From NCBI RefSeq assembly GCF_036699995.1, contig NZ_CP144906.1, positions 3,669,001 through 3,733,000 on the forward strand: a stretch of 64,000 bases of DNA, given 5' to 3'. Positions within the stretch are counted from its first letter, which is position 1. Every line of letters begins with the position of its first letter. The notes below the pieces were generated by a model. It worked only from the letters and a program-made list of their open reading frames with translations, was not told the DNA's origin and did not search any database. Source of the DNA: Clostridium beijerinckii (GTDB lineage: Bacteria > Bacillota > Clostridia > Clostridiales > Clostridiaceae). The position numbers were made by a program, and so were the translations under genes. Shown here in pieces: positions 54,960 to 62,714 of the stretch.

Positions 54960-55471
54960 ATGAACTCCTCCTTCCATAAATCCTTTAACATTTTTTTTGA
55001 CCTGTAAAGTTGCGTTTCCAAGGTTTTAATATTCTGGCCCGTTTCCTTTGCCAAATGTGATAGTTTGACATCTTTGCAAAAATAGTTTGTAGCTACAGTT
55101 CTATATGGCTCTTTTAGCTTATTGCATAAACTTTGTATTCTCTCTGTAGTATTCTTTTTAACTACTGTTTCCTCCGGTGAATCTCCTCTATACTCAAGAT
55201 CTTGGTACTCATCTTCTGACAAACTAACTGTTTTTCTCGCCTTACTCTTAAGATAATCCTTACACTTGTTTGCAGCAATTTTAGCAAGCCAAGCCTTAAG
55301 GTTATCACCATCAAAGCCTTCCCAATTTTGATATGCTGATAAAAATGTTTGCTGAGCCAAATCTTCAGCATCAAAATAATTTTTTGTGAAGGATAAACAA
55401 ATAGTGATAATTAACCGTTCATATTGTTTTATGCAATTTGGAAATTGTTCTTTTTCAATATCTATCACCAC
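54956..55471 (-). CDS. ECF-type RNA polymerase sigma factor
   Basis: The 171-residue protein has region 2 (FTKNYFDAEDLAQQTFLSAY) and region 4 (REPYRTV-type segment KEPYRTVATNYFCKD, then LSHLAKETGQNIKTLETQLY) of ECF sigma factors. It is followed by its anti-sigma gene with overlapping stop and start, then by two membrane protein genes. The four-gene operon looks like an envelope-stress module. The start ATG is followed by VIDIEKEQFPNC and has a GGTGGTGA site. Confidence 0.9.
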   Translation of the reverse strand: MVIDIEKEQFPNCIKQYERLIITICLSFTKNYFDAEDLAQQTFLSAYQNWEGFDGDNLKAWLAKIAANKCKDYLKSKARKTVSLSEDEYQDLEYRGDSPEETVVKKNTTERIQSLCNKLKEPYRTVATNYFCKDVKLSHLAKETGQNIKTLETQLYRSKKMLKDLWKEEFM

Positions 55472-55590
55472 CTTAATTAATCCTTACATTAAATATAACG
55501 ATCAATAAATAAAAAACACTTCAACTTTTTTTAAAATTATAAAAAATTTATTAATTTAAATTAAATAACTTTGCTTTCTCACTATAAAAT

Positions 55591-55626
55591 GTCTTATTCT
55601 TATAAAACATTTTATAAGAATAAGAC
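55591..55626. promoter_or_regulatory. 36-bp palindrome in the divergent sigma/binding-protein region
   Basis: GTCTTATTCTTATAAA and TTTATAAGAATAAGAC are perfect 16-bp arms around a 4-nt loop. No gene ends here: both neighbours start outward from it, so an operator or leader hairpin is more likely than a terminator. Confidence 0.5.
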
Positions 55627-55709
55627 TCTTAAAATGAATAATTTTTTTAATACAGGACAACCTAATTACATGTGTATTTCAAATAATTTACTAACTATGG
55701 AGGACAACA

Positions 55710-56759
55710 ATGAAGCTTTTTAAAAATGCACTATCTCTTATAATAATTTCAATATTACTCTTGCATAACATTGAAATCTCTGCATACGCTAGCCCAAATG
55801 CTAATTCTCAAAATCAAGTTAAAATTGCAGTATTCCTAAGCAATTTTAATTCACCTTTTATTTCAAGTTTAAAAAAAGATTTAGAGGCAGTTGAAAAAGA
55901 AAATAAAAATAGAGTCCTGTTTACATTCTTTGATTCAAAAGGTAATGAAACTATTCAAAATCAAAATATTGATGAGTCATTTAATCAGAACTTTAATCTG
56001 TTTGTGGTAGACTTGGTTAACTCTAGCACAAATTTTTCGCAAAATGCCCTTAGCAAAATATTCAATCATAATATTCCGCTGATTGTAACACTAATTCCAA
56101 GTGACCCCATAATAAATTATATTAGAACTTATAATCGAGCTGTCATAATTGGTGCAGACGATGCCCAATCTGGTTCTATTCAAGGAAAAATTCTTACTGA
56201 CACATGGAATTCTAATAAAGAAATCTTAGATAGAAATAAAGATAATGTAATGCAGTATATTATGTTAAAAGGACCCATTGGCGATCCGTCAACACCTTTA
56301 AGAAGTAAGTATTGTATTCAAACAATTAATGATGAGGGTATAAAAACAGAAGAACTTCTATCGTCTACATGCAATTGGAATAAAGATTGTGCAAGAGACG
56401 ACATACAATCTTCCCTCCTAAATCTATATAGTAGGATTGAGGTTATAATTTCTAATAATGATGCTATGGCTATTGGTGCTATTGAAGCACTTCAAAAATA
56501 TGGTTTTAACAAAGGCGGCAATTCAAGATGCATTCCAGTTGTTGGTGTAGATGCAATACCAGAATCTAGGAAACTAATAGATCAAGGCTTTATGACAGGT
56601 ACAGTTATTCAAAATACTCGTGCTTATGCAGATGCCATACACTCTGTAGGATTGAATTTAATTTCTGGTGCTCAACCACTTAGTCATACAAACTATGAAT
56701 TTGATGGAACTGGTCCTATAATCAAATTGCCTTTTCATGAATATATAAAAAAACAATAA
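55710..56759 (+). CDS. Secreted galactose/glucose-type substrate-binding protein, no lipobox (paralogue B)
   Basis: The 349-residue protein has a cleavable signal peptide (helix at about 8-22, cleavage after SAYA-S) and no lipobox. VEVIISNNDAMAIGAIEALQ-like text near 235-254 and VVGVDAIPESRKLI near 271-284 give the MglB-type fold. It is a close paralogue of the proteins at 6468 and 59928, including the Cys pair in TCNWNKDCAR shared with paralogue A. No permease or ATPase gene lies near. Released into the medium or retained in the wall, it cannot serve a normal importer; a sensory or scavenging role is inferred. GGAGG site present. Confidence 0.85.
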   Translation: MKLFKNALSLIIISILLLHNIEISAYASPNANSQNQVKIAVFLSNFNSPFISSLKKDLEAVEKENKNRVLFTFFDSKGNETIQNQNIDESFNQNFNLFVVDLVNSSTNFSQNALSKIFNHNIPLIVTLIPSDPIINYIRTYNRAVIIGADDAQSGSIQGKILTDTWNSNKEILDRNKDNVMQYIMLKGPIGDPSTPLRSKYCIQTINDEGIKTEELLSSTCNWNKDCARDDIQSSLLNLYSRIEVIISNNDAMAIGAIEALQKYGFNKGGNSRCIPVVGVDAIPESRKLIDQGFMTGTVIQNTRAYADAIHSVGLNLISGAQPLSHTNYEFDGTGPIIKLPFHEYIKKQ

Positions 56760-56863
56760 TTTTCTATTTTCATAAACTTTATTCTATAAATAATTCCTTA
56801 TAGGTCATATAAACGTATATACTATCATAAAATTTATAATTAACATTTTAAATGCAAATAGGA

Positions 56864-56900
56864 GAACTTCCTCCCATTCAGGTTTAGTTCTCCTATTTGC
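56864..56900. terminator. Bidirectional terminator between convergent genes
   Basis: GCAAATAGGAGAACT and AGTTCTCCTATTTGC form a 15-bp perfect stem with a 7-nt loop. It ends at the stop codon of the minus-strand EIIA gene and serves the plus-strand gene too. Confidence 0.7.
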
Positions 56901-57329
56901 TCATAATATGTCATCATCATCTAAATTCCTGCCTGCTTGTTTCTCCAATTGTTTTATGGCGTTTTTGCCCCCATTTTTTGCAATCTCTAATAGCTCTGAA
57001 AGGCTTGATGAAATATCTCTGCTCGCAAAAACTTCTAATAGCATTGGCATATTAACTCCAGTTATTACCTCCATATCTTCCTTTTCTAATGCAATCATAC
57101 TAGCAGCATTAAATGGACTTCCCCCAAAGAGATCAACCATGACTAGAATTCCTTCTGTACAATTTAATTCTTGTATAAGTTTATTGTATTTCTCTAATAA
57201 ATTCTCAATTCCCTCTCCTGGCTTAAATGTAATACATCCAATATTCTTTTGTTCTCCATAGATCATTTCTGCAGATTTAACTAACTCTTTAGATAAATCT
57301 CCATGAGTTCCTACAATTATTCCTATCAT
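56901..57329 (-). CDS. Orphan PTS mannose-family EIIA protein
   Basis: From the ATG at 57329 (AAAGGGG site) the product has 142 residues. GIIVGTHGDLSKELV contains the phosphorylatable His and VMVDLFGGSPFNAA is the second hallmark of EIIA-Man. MPMLLEVF is also typical. No EIIB, EIIC or EIID gene is adjacent, so it either works with components elsewhere or acts as a regulator like other orphan EIIA proteins. It is divergent from a WYL regulator with an operator-like repeat over its promoter. Confidence 0.87.
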   Translation of the reverse strand: MIGIIVGTHGDLSKELVKSAEMIYGEQKNIGCITFKPGEGIENLLEKYNKLIQELNCTEGILVMVDLFGGSPFNAASMIALEKEDMEVITGVNMPMLLEVFASRDISSSLSELLEIAKNGGKNAIKQLEKQAGRNLDDDDIL

Positions 57330-57386
57330 TAAAATTACCCCTTTTAAAGTTTTTTCGGTTAGGCTTTCTATATTAATGATATAATA

Positions 57387-57405
57387 TGACATTATGTTGT
57401 CAAGT
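57387..57405. promoter_or_regulatory. WYL-regulator operator candidate, site 1
   Basis: TGACATTATGTTGTCAAGT, read on the minus strand as ACTTGACAACATAATGTCA, differs at two positions from site 2 at 58348-58369. It contains a TTGACA -35 box for the EIIA gene, so a bound regulator would block or recruit polymerase there. Confidence 0.55.
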
Positions 57406-57438
57406 TATATATTATATATTTATATGTGAGGTGATATT

Positions 57439-58353
57439 ATGCAGATTAGCAGATTGTTTCAAATTATATATATTCTACTCAAAAAAAAATCAATAACAGC
57501 AAGGGAACTATCAGATCATTTTGAAGTATCTGTCAGAACAATTTATAGAGATATCGACGCTCTATGCCAGGCTGGAATTCCTATATATTCAAGTCAAGGT
57601 AAAGGAGGCGGTATTTCATTAGTAGATAAATTCATTTTTGATAAATCACTATTTTCTGAAGTAGAACAGGATAAAATTCTACTTGCTCTACAGAGTCTTT
57701 CCGCTGTAGGATACGATGATATTAATGATGTATTATCAAAATTAAGCAATCTTTTTCAGAAAAGTGATATTAATTGGATTGAAGTTGATTTCTCAAACTG
57801 GGGTAGTGAGAAAAAACAAAAAAAGATCTTTAATCTAATAAAAGAATCAATACTAAAGCAAAAAGTAATTAATTTCTCATATTTTAGTGCTGACGGTATG
57901 AAAAGTAATAGATATGTTGAACCTTTTAAATTGTTATTCAAAGATAAATCTTGGTATCTACACGGATATTGTCTTCAAAGAACAGCGTTTAGAACCTTTA
58001 AGATAACTCGTATGAGTGATATTAATATTACAGATGAAAGTTGTATACATCAAGATTTACAAGATCTTATTAATGATTCACCATCAGAAAAATTCAGTGA
58101 ACTAATTCATCTTAAGCTAAAAGTATCATCAGAAGGTGCCTATAGAGTATATGATGATTTTGATGAAGAAAATATAACTATGAATAAAGATGGCTCTTAC
58201 TCTATAGACATTTCGATGCCTGAAGGTGAATGGATTTATAATTATCTTCTTTCTTTCGGGGCAATGTTGGAAATTATAGAGCCTATAGATATCCGAAACG
58301 AAATTATTAACCGTTTAGGCAACATGATAAATAAATATACTTCCAAAACTTGA
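57439..58353 (+). CDS. HTH_11/WYL-domain transcriptional regulator
   Basis: The 304-residue protein has an N-terminal winged helix (ITARELSDHFEVSVRTIYRD) and a WYL domain with YVEPFKLLFKDKSWYLHGYC near 153-172, followed by the WCX C-terminal extension. WYL domains sense ligands, in some cases nucleic acid, and regulate DNA-damage or phage-response genes in several bacteria. The start has a GAGGTGAT site. Two matching operator-like sequences flank this gene, one in front of the divergent EIIA gene and one overlapping its own stop codon and upstream of the alkC-like gene. Confidence 0.88.
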   Translation: MQISRLFQIIYILLKKKSITARELSDHFEVSVRTIYRDIDALCQAGIPIYSSQGKGGGISLVDKFIFDKSLFSEVEQDKILLALQSLSAVGYDDINDVLSKLSNLFQKSDINWIEVDFSNWGSEKKQKKIFNLIKESILKQKVINFSYFSADGMKSNRYVEPFKLLFKDKSWYLHGYCLQRTAFRTFKITRMSDINITDESCIHQDLQDLINDSPSEKFSELIHLKLKVSSEGAYRVYDDFDEENITMNKDGSYSIDISMPEGEWIYNYLLSFGAMLEIIEPIDIRNEIINRLGNMINKYTSKT

Positions 58354-58369
58354 CATAATGTAGTCAAGT
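58348..58369. promoter_or_regulatory. WYL-regulator operator candidate, site 2
   Basis: ACTTGACATAATGTAGTCAAGT has perfect 7-bp inverted ends and closely matches site 1. It overlaps the stop of the WYL gene and holds a TTGACA box 155 bp before the alkC-like start. Confidence 0.6.
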
Positions 58370-58510
58370 TTAGTTTATTAAAATAATAATAAATAAAATT
58401 TAACTGTATAAGGATTACGTCATTAAAATATTTTATTATATTTTAAATTCAAATTATAATAAAATATCAAGTTTTTGATACAGTAGTCACAAGGAGATTA
58501 TGAAATACTT

Positions 58511-59632
58511 ATGAGTGAACCATTAAAAAATATTTATACGTTAGAATTTTTAAATGATTTTGCAAATAAAATACACAATGTTTATGCAGAATTTAATAAG
58601 AACGATTTTGTTGCTTCAATTTTAGCTTATCCGTGGGATGAATTACCTTTAAAGGCTCGTATTCATAGAATAGCTGAAATATTAGGTAACTACCTTCCTA
58701 ATGATTTTGAAAATGCACTAAATATCTTATTCTCTATTAATGAAAGCTGTGTGGGATTCCCATATCTATTCTTTCCTGATTTTGTTGCTACATATGGACG
58801 ACACGGGGAATATTTTGAGCTTTCCATGAATGCTTTAGAACGCTTCACTCAACAATCATCGTCAGAGTTTGCGATTCGACCCTTTTTATTGAGTGACTCT
58901 AACAGTGTAATGAAATATATGATGAAATGGTCATTATCTCCCAATGAGCATATACGGCGTCTTTCAAGTGAAGGTTGTCGGCCACGTCTTCCTTGGGGAA
59001 TAGCTCTTCCGATGTTTAAAGCCGATCCATTACCTGTTTTTAAAGTGTTAGAAAATTTGAAAGAAGACGACTCTCTTTATGTACGCAAGAGTGTTGCTAA
59101 CAACCTTAATGACATTTCAAAAGATAACCCTGACGCTGTTTTAGCGATAGCGGAAAATTGGATATGTCATAATCAAAATACTGATTGGATTTTAAGACAC
59201 GGCTGTCGCACTCTTATTAAAAGAGCTAATCCCAATGCAATGTCACTCTTTGGTTACACTAGCTCTTCAGCTGAAAATCCCATATTTAGAAATGCCTCAA
59301 TCTCTGCTCAACCTAACCACCTTAAAATTGGAGGCAGTTGTGAGTTGAATTATTCACTGGATATAGACTGGGGTTCCCCAGTACATATCCGCTTGGAATA
59401 TGGCATTGATTTTATAAAATCAAATGGTAAACCATCACGTAAATTATTTTTTTTATCTGACAAAACATTGTTACCTAATGCACATTTACAAGGTACGCGT
59501 ATACATAGCTTTGCAGATCTTACTGTCCGAAAGCATCATCCTGGCATTCATAAAATTGTCCTTATGGTTAACGGCATAGAAGCTGCGCAGACTACATTAA
59601 ATATTTTTGGAGGCAAATATGATTATAAATAA
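58511..59632 (+). CDS. AlkC-like DNA alkylation repair glycosylase with Ig-like C-terminus
   Basis: The 373-residue protein is built of HEAT-like helices (about 1-260) with RIHRIAEILGNYLP, HIRRLSSEGCRPRLPWG and YVRKSVANNLNDISK, close to the AlkC/AlkD alkylpurine glycosylase pattern including WILRHGCRTLIKR near the DNA-binding end. Residues about 270-373 form a beta-rich domain like the Ig-like extension of the longer AlkC proteins. It should excise 3-methyladenine or 3-methylcytosine from DNA. AAGGAG lies 14 nt before the ATG. An operator-like site shared with the WYL gene lies upstream. Confidence 0.8.
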   Translation: MSEPLKNIYTLEFLNDFANKIHNVYAEFNKNDFVASILAYPWDELPLKARIHRIAEILGNYLPNDFENALNILFSINESCVGFPYLFFPDFVATYGRHGEYFELSMNALERFTQQSSSEFAIRPFLLSDSNSVMKYMMKWSLSPNEHIRRLSSEGCRPRLPWGIALPMFKADPLPVFKVLENLKEDDSLYVRKSVANNLNDISKDNPDAVLAIAENWICHNQNTDWILRHGCRTLIKRANPNAMSLFGYTSSSAENPIFRNASISAQPNHLKIGGSCELNYSLDIDWGSPVHIRLEYGIDFIKSNGKPSRKLFFLSDKTLLPNAHLQGTRIHSFADLTVRKHHPGIHKIVLMVNGIEAAQTTLNIFGGKYDYK

Positions 59633-59749
59633 TCTACTATTGAAATTAAAAAACAGGGGTATCAATAATATTAAACAAACAATGTAATTGCATTATCGGA
59701 ATATATATTGCATTCAAATACTATTCATATTACATGAATATTTCTACGA

Positions 59750-59820
59750 AAATTTCATATAATATAGATGTTTTCATGATTTAAACTATCCACTTTTAGC
59801 CCCATTATTGGGGCTTTTTT
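59750..59820 (+). ncRNA. Candidate small RNA locus, copy 2
   Basis: TATAAT (59758-59763) precedes a short core and the terminator GCCCC-ATTATT-GGGGC with T-run (59799-59820). The surrounding text (AAATTTCA, TATAATAT, GATG, TTAAAC and the terminator) parallels copy 1 at 50617-50700. It could instead be the distant terminator of the alkC-like gene, whose stop is 165 nt upstream. Confidence 0.35.
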
Positions 59821-59927
59821 ATTTATACAGAAAATTATTTTTAACTTATAGATATCATTAAATTAAGTATAAACTTTTTCTTAAAACGTATAATACATTT
59901 ATAAGTACACAGGACTGGAGGATTTAA

Positions 59928-60986
59928 ATGAAAATATTAAAAAAGATATTAGCTATAACTGCAATTACTATAATATTTAGCGCTGTGCTTAGAAGCAACT
60001 TTTTCAATAATACGGCCGTTGCAGAAAATTCTAAACAAATGTCTACCATTAGAGTTGGCCTGTTTTCGGCAGATCTTAATGATGATTATCTTATATTTCT
60101 CCGTAAAAATTTTGAAGATATACAAAATCAACATCCAAACGAAGTCATCTTCACATTTTATGACGCGAAATTCAATCAATCAACTCAAAATGCAGAACTT
60201 GATACTAAACTTAATGAAGGAGTCGATCTAATATTATTAGATATGGTTAATGTTAATGATATAGGAGACTTAATTAATAAAATATCAAAATATGAAATTC
60301 CAGTAATAGTTTTTAATAGAGAACCACTTACAATGGACGCTATAAAATCATATAAGAAGGCTCTATATGTAGGTACTGATTCAAAACAAGCTGGCGCTTT
60401 ACAAGGTAAAATTATTACCGATTCTTGGAACAAGCATAAGGATTTAATTGATAAAAATAAAGATAACGTATTACAATACATAATGCTTATTGGCGAAAGA
60501 CTTAATAAAACATCTATCGATAGATCAGCATATTCTACTTCAACTATTCAGCAAGCTGGAATCAAAACAGAAGAACTTGCGTCGCCTGTTTTGAATTGGG
60601 ATAGAGAAACAGCACAAAATACTGTAGATGCATTATTTTTGAGGTTTGGAAGTAAGGTGGAAGCAATAATTTCAAATGATGATTCTATGGCAATTGGTGC
60701 AACTAAAGCATTACAAAAATATGGCTATAATACTGGAAATAAATCCAAGGTAATTCCTATTGTTGGAGTGGATGGCGTTCCTGAAGCCAAAGAATTAATT
60801 TCAAAAGGCTTCATGTTAGGTTCTCCTGTTCAAGATACTAGTATTATGGCTAATGCTATTTATACCATAGGTTCTAATTTAGCTCATGGAATAAATCCTA
60901 CTGAAGGAACACCATACAAATTAGATGAATCTGGAGCTGCTGTTCGTATACCATACGAAGAATATACCGGCCCAATGTTTCAATAA
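59928..60986 (+). CDS. Secreted galactose/glucose-type substrate-binding protein, no lipobox (paralogue C)
   Basis: The 352-residue protein has a signal peptide (helix about 5-22, cleavage after TAVA-E) and no lipobox. The fold is shown by VEAIISNDDSMAIGATKALQ near 240-259 and IVGVDGVPEAKELI. It is paralogous to the proteins at 6468 and 55710 and shares the DKNKDNVLQYIML segment, but lacks their Cys pair (here LNWDRETAQ). As with the others, no permease gene is near. A GGAGG site precedes the ATG. Confidence 0.85.
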   Translation: MKILKKILAITAITIIFSAVLRSNFFNNTAVAENSKQMSTIRVGLFSADLNDDYLIFLRKNFEDIQNQHPNEVIFTFYDAKFNQSTQNAELDTKLNEGVDLILLDMVNVNDIGDLINKISKYEIPVIVFNREPLTMDAIKSYKKALYVGTDSKQAGALQGKIITDSWNKHKDLIDKNKDNVLQYIMLIGERLNKTSIDRSAYSTSTIQQAGIKTEELASPVLNWDRETAQNTVDALFLRFGSKVEAIISNDDSMAIGATKALQKYGYNTGNKSKVIPIVGVDGVPEAKELISKGFMLGSPVQDTSIMANAIYTIGSNLAHGINPTEGTPYKLDESGAAVRIPYEEYTGPMFQ

Positions 60987-61061
60987 AAAATTAAATATTT
61001 AAATAGAATTACATTGAATTGTAAGCAAATGTTAAATAATACTTCAATATAATCTTTAAGT

Positions 61062-61093
61062 AAAAAGGCTATCTGTTAACAAATAGCCTTTTT
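61062..61093 (+). terminator. Terminator after paralogue C
   Basis: AAAAAGGCTAT and ATAGCCTTTTT form an 11-bp stem with a 10-nt partly pairing loop. Confidence 0.85.
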
Positions 61094-61276
61094 ACTATGC
61101 AAAATTTCTTGCAGATTTATAAACTTAACATTGTTTAATAAAATTACATATTTACTATAATGTTATCTGCTTAATTTAATAATGTTTCTAAACATTCACT
61201 TCTTTATCATATTACCTGCTATTTTTAATTCAATAGAGAATTCATATCAATTCATTTTATTAACTAATAATAATTA

Positions 61277-61323
61277 TTGACTAATATGATTGTTATGTAT
61301 ATAATAGTCTTAACGATAAGACT
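61277..61323 (+). promoter_or_regulatory. Promoter with start-site palindrome upstream of the superoxide reductase gene
   Basis: TTGACT (61277-61282), exactly 17 nt, and TATAAT (61300-61305) form a near-perfect promoter. AGTCTTA/TAAGACT inverted arms (61306-61323) cover the expected start site and could be an operator. It lies about 265 bp before the superoxide reductase gene. The remaining DNA of the 60987-61578 gap holds the terminator above and the remnant below. Confidence 0.65.
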
Positions 61324-61444
61324 CTCATTTTTTCTAATTATGTTAGATAAATTTTAAACAATTTGATGGTTTCAATCTTAAAATATACATAAATAATAAT
61401 TTTAAGATTCTTAGTCATTAAAAAGACATTTCAGAAATAAATTT

Positions 61445-61547
61445 AAAGAGTACAAGATTGTTGCAATGACAATTGAACTTGGTTATTTAGAGACAAGTAA
61501 AACTTTATATCCAAGATCTTGCAGAAAAATTACGAAGAAATAGTTAA
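61445..61547 (+). pseudogene. Frameshifted fragment resembling an HTH_10-type regulator
   Basis: One frame reads KEYKIVAMTIELGYLETSKT and, after a +1 shift, LYIQDLAEKLRRNS to a stop. Joined, this resembles the GY-x-x-P-R-x-x-x-x-x-x-L-A helix-turn-helix of bacterio-opsin-activator-type regulators. It is short, broken and has no start, so it is at most a remnant inside the leader of the next gene. Confidence 0.3.
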
Positions 61548-61578
61548 AGATTTATAATTAAATTTAGGAGGTAATAAA

Positions 61579-61962
61579 ATGACTGAATTAAAACAAGTTT
61601 ATAAATGTGAAGTTTGTGGTAATATTGTGGAGGTTGTTCATAATGCTGGAGGTACACTAGTATGTTGTAATCAGCCAATGAAGCTTAAAGCTGAAAATAC
61701 TACTGATGGAGCAACAGAAAAGCACGTTCCTGTAATTGAAAAAGTTGAAGGTGGAGTTTTAGTAAAGGTAGGCTCTGTAGAACATCCTATGCTTGATAAT
61801 CACTATATAGAATGGATTGAAATTCATACTGAAAGTAACGTATATAAAAAATTCTTAAAACCTGGTGAAAAGCCTGAGGCTTTCTTTAAGGTAGATGAAC
61901 CTGTCCTTTTTGCTAGAGAATATTGCAACTTACATGGTTTGTGGGCTGAAAAAAATTCTTAA
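61579..61962 (+). CDS. dfx: Desulfoferrodoxin, superoxide reductase (2Fe type)
   Basis: The 127-residue enzyme has both iron centres. The desulforedoxin-like site is C10, C13, C29 and C30 (YKCEVCGN...LVCCNQP). The catalytic site has E47-K48-H49, H69, H75, C116 and H119 ([25 protein letters not shown]), at the positions known for the family. It reduces superoxide to hydrogen peroxide in the cytosol using rubredoxin-type donors, protecting the anaerobe from air. An AGGAGG site precedes the ATG. Confidence 0.95.
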   Translation: MTELKQVYKCEVCGNIVEVVHNAGGTLVCCNQPMKLKAENTTDGATEKHVPVIEKVEGGVLVKVGSVEHPMLDNHYIEWIEIHTESNVYKKFLKPGEKPEAFFKVDEPVLFAREYCNLHGLWAEKNS

Positions 61963-61990
61963 TAAAAAACTTTTTATTTAAATGAATAAA

Positions 61991-62043
61991 AGTCTGTACT
62001 CATTTGATTATTCCTTACATATATTAATCAAATTGTACAGGCT
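61991..62043 (+). terminator. Terminator after the superoxide reductase gene
   Basis: AGTCTGTAC pairs with GTACAGGCT (one G-U), continued by ATTTGATTA/TAATCAAAT inside. Confidence 0.65.
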
Positions 62044-62178
62044 TACTGTTTTGCTTGAAAAACTGTCATTTGGATATTAGCACCTAAAACCTTCTAAGAA
62101 AATAATAATATACTTTCATATAATACAAATACGAAGCAGATACATTCGTTATTTTTTTATATTTTTAGTTAATACATA

Positions 62179-62220
62179 AAAACAGTGTAAACTTCAAATT
62201 ATTGAAATTCACACTGTTTT
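62179..62220 (-). terminator. Terminator after the MaoC-type gene
   Basis: AAAACAGTGT and ACACTGTTTT form a 10-bp stem, 14 nt past the stop at 62234, followed on the minus strand by TATGTATT. Confidence 0.75.
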
Positions 62221-62233
62221 TTAAAGCTTGTCT

Positions 62234-62650
62234 TTATTTAGGAGGCATTATTGTTGCTATGCCTTTAAGCACTTCAACACCATCTTGATTTGTACATGTA
62301 GTACTTAATTTTATTCTATTTTTATCTTCAATTCTTTCTATTACTTCCACTTCAGCCTTAATTGTATCTCCTATTTTTACTGGCGCCGTAAATTTTAATT
62401 CTTGTCCAAGATAAATTGAACCTGGCCCTGGCAATTGCATTCCTAATACTGCAGATACTAAACCAGCAGTTAACATTCCATGAGCGATTCTACCTTGAAA
62501 CATTGTTTTTTCTGATTCAACTTGATTTATATGTGCTGGATTTAAATCTCCTGTTATTCCAGCATATAAATATACATCAGTTTCTGTAATAGTCTTTTGA
62601 AAAGATGCCTTATCTCCAATCTTTAATTCCTTTATAGTTAATCCTTTCAC
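62234..62650 (-). CDS. MaoC-family (R)-specific enoyl-CoA hydratase
   Basis: The 138-residue protein is a hot-dog-fold hydratase: YLYAGITGDLNPAHINQ holds the catalytic Asp and His of the (R)-hydratase 2 motif, and RIAHGMLTAGLVSAVLG is the following hallmark helix. It likely interconverts crotonyl-CoA-type enoyl-CoA and (R)-3-hydroxyacyl-CoA. Translation starts at GTG (62650) with GGGGGAT upstream. It lies 64 bp downstream of a GntP permease gene on the same strand, a pairing that may link it to hydroxy-acid uptake and use. Confidence 0.87.
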   Translation of the reverse strand: MKGLTIKELKIGDKASFQKTITETDVYLYAGITGDLNPAHINQVESEKTMFQGRIAHGMLTAGLVSAVLGMQLPGPGSIYLGQELKFTAPVKIGDTIKAEVEVIERIEDKNRIKLSTTCTNQDGVEVLKGIATIMPPK

Positions 62651-62714
62651 TAGTAATCCCCCTTCTTTGCTATATAATTTTCAGAATATTATTTGTAAGT
62701 ATTTTTAATTCTAA

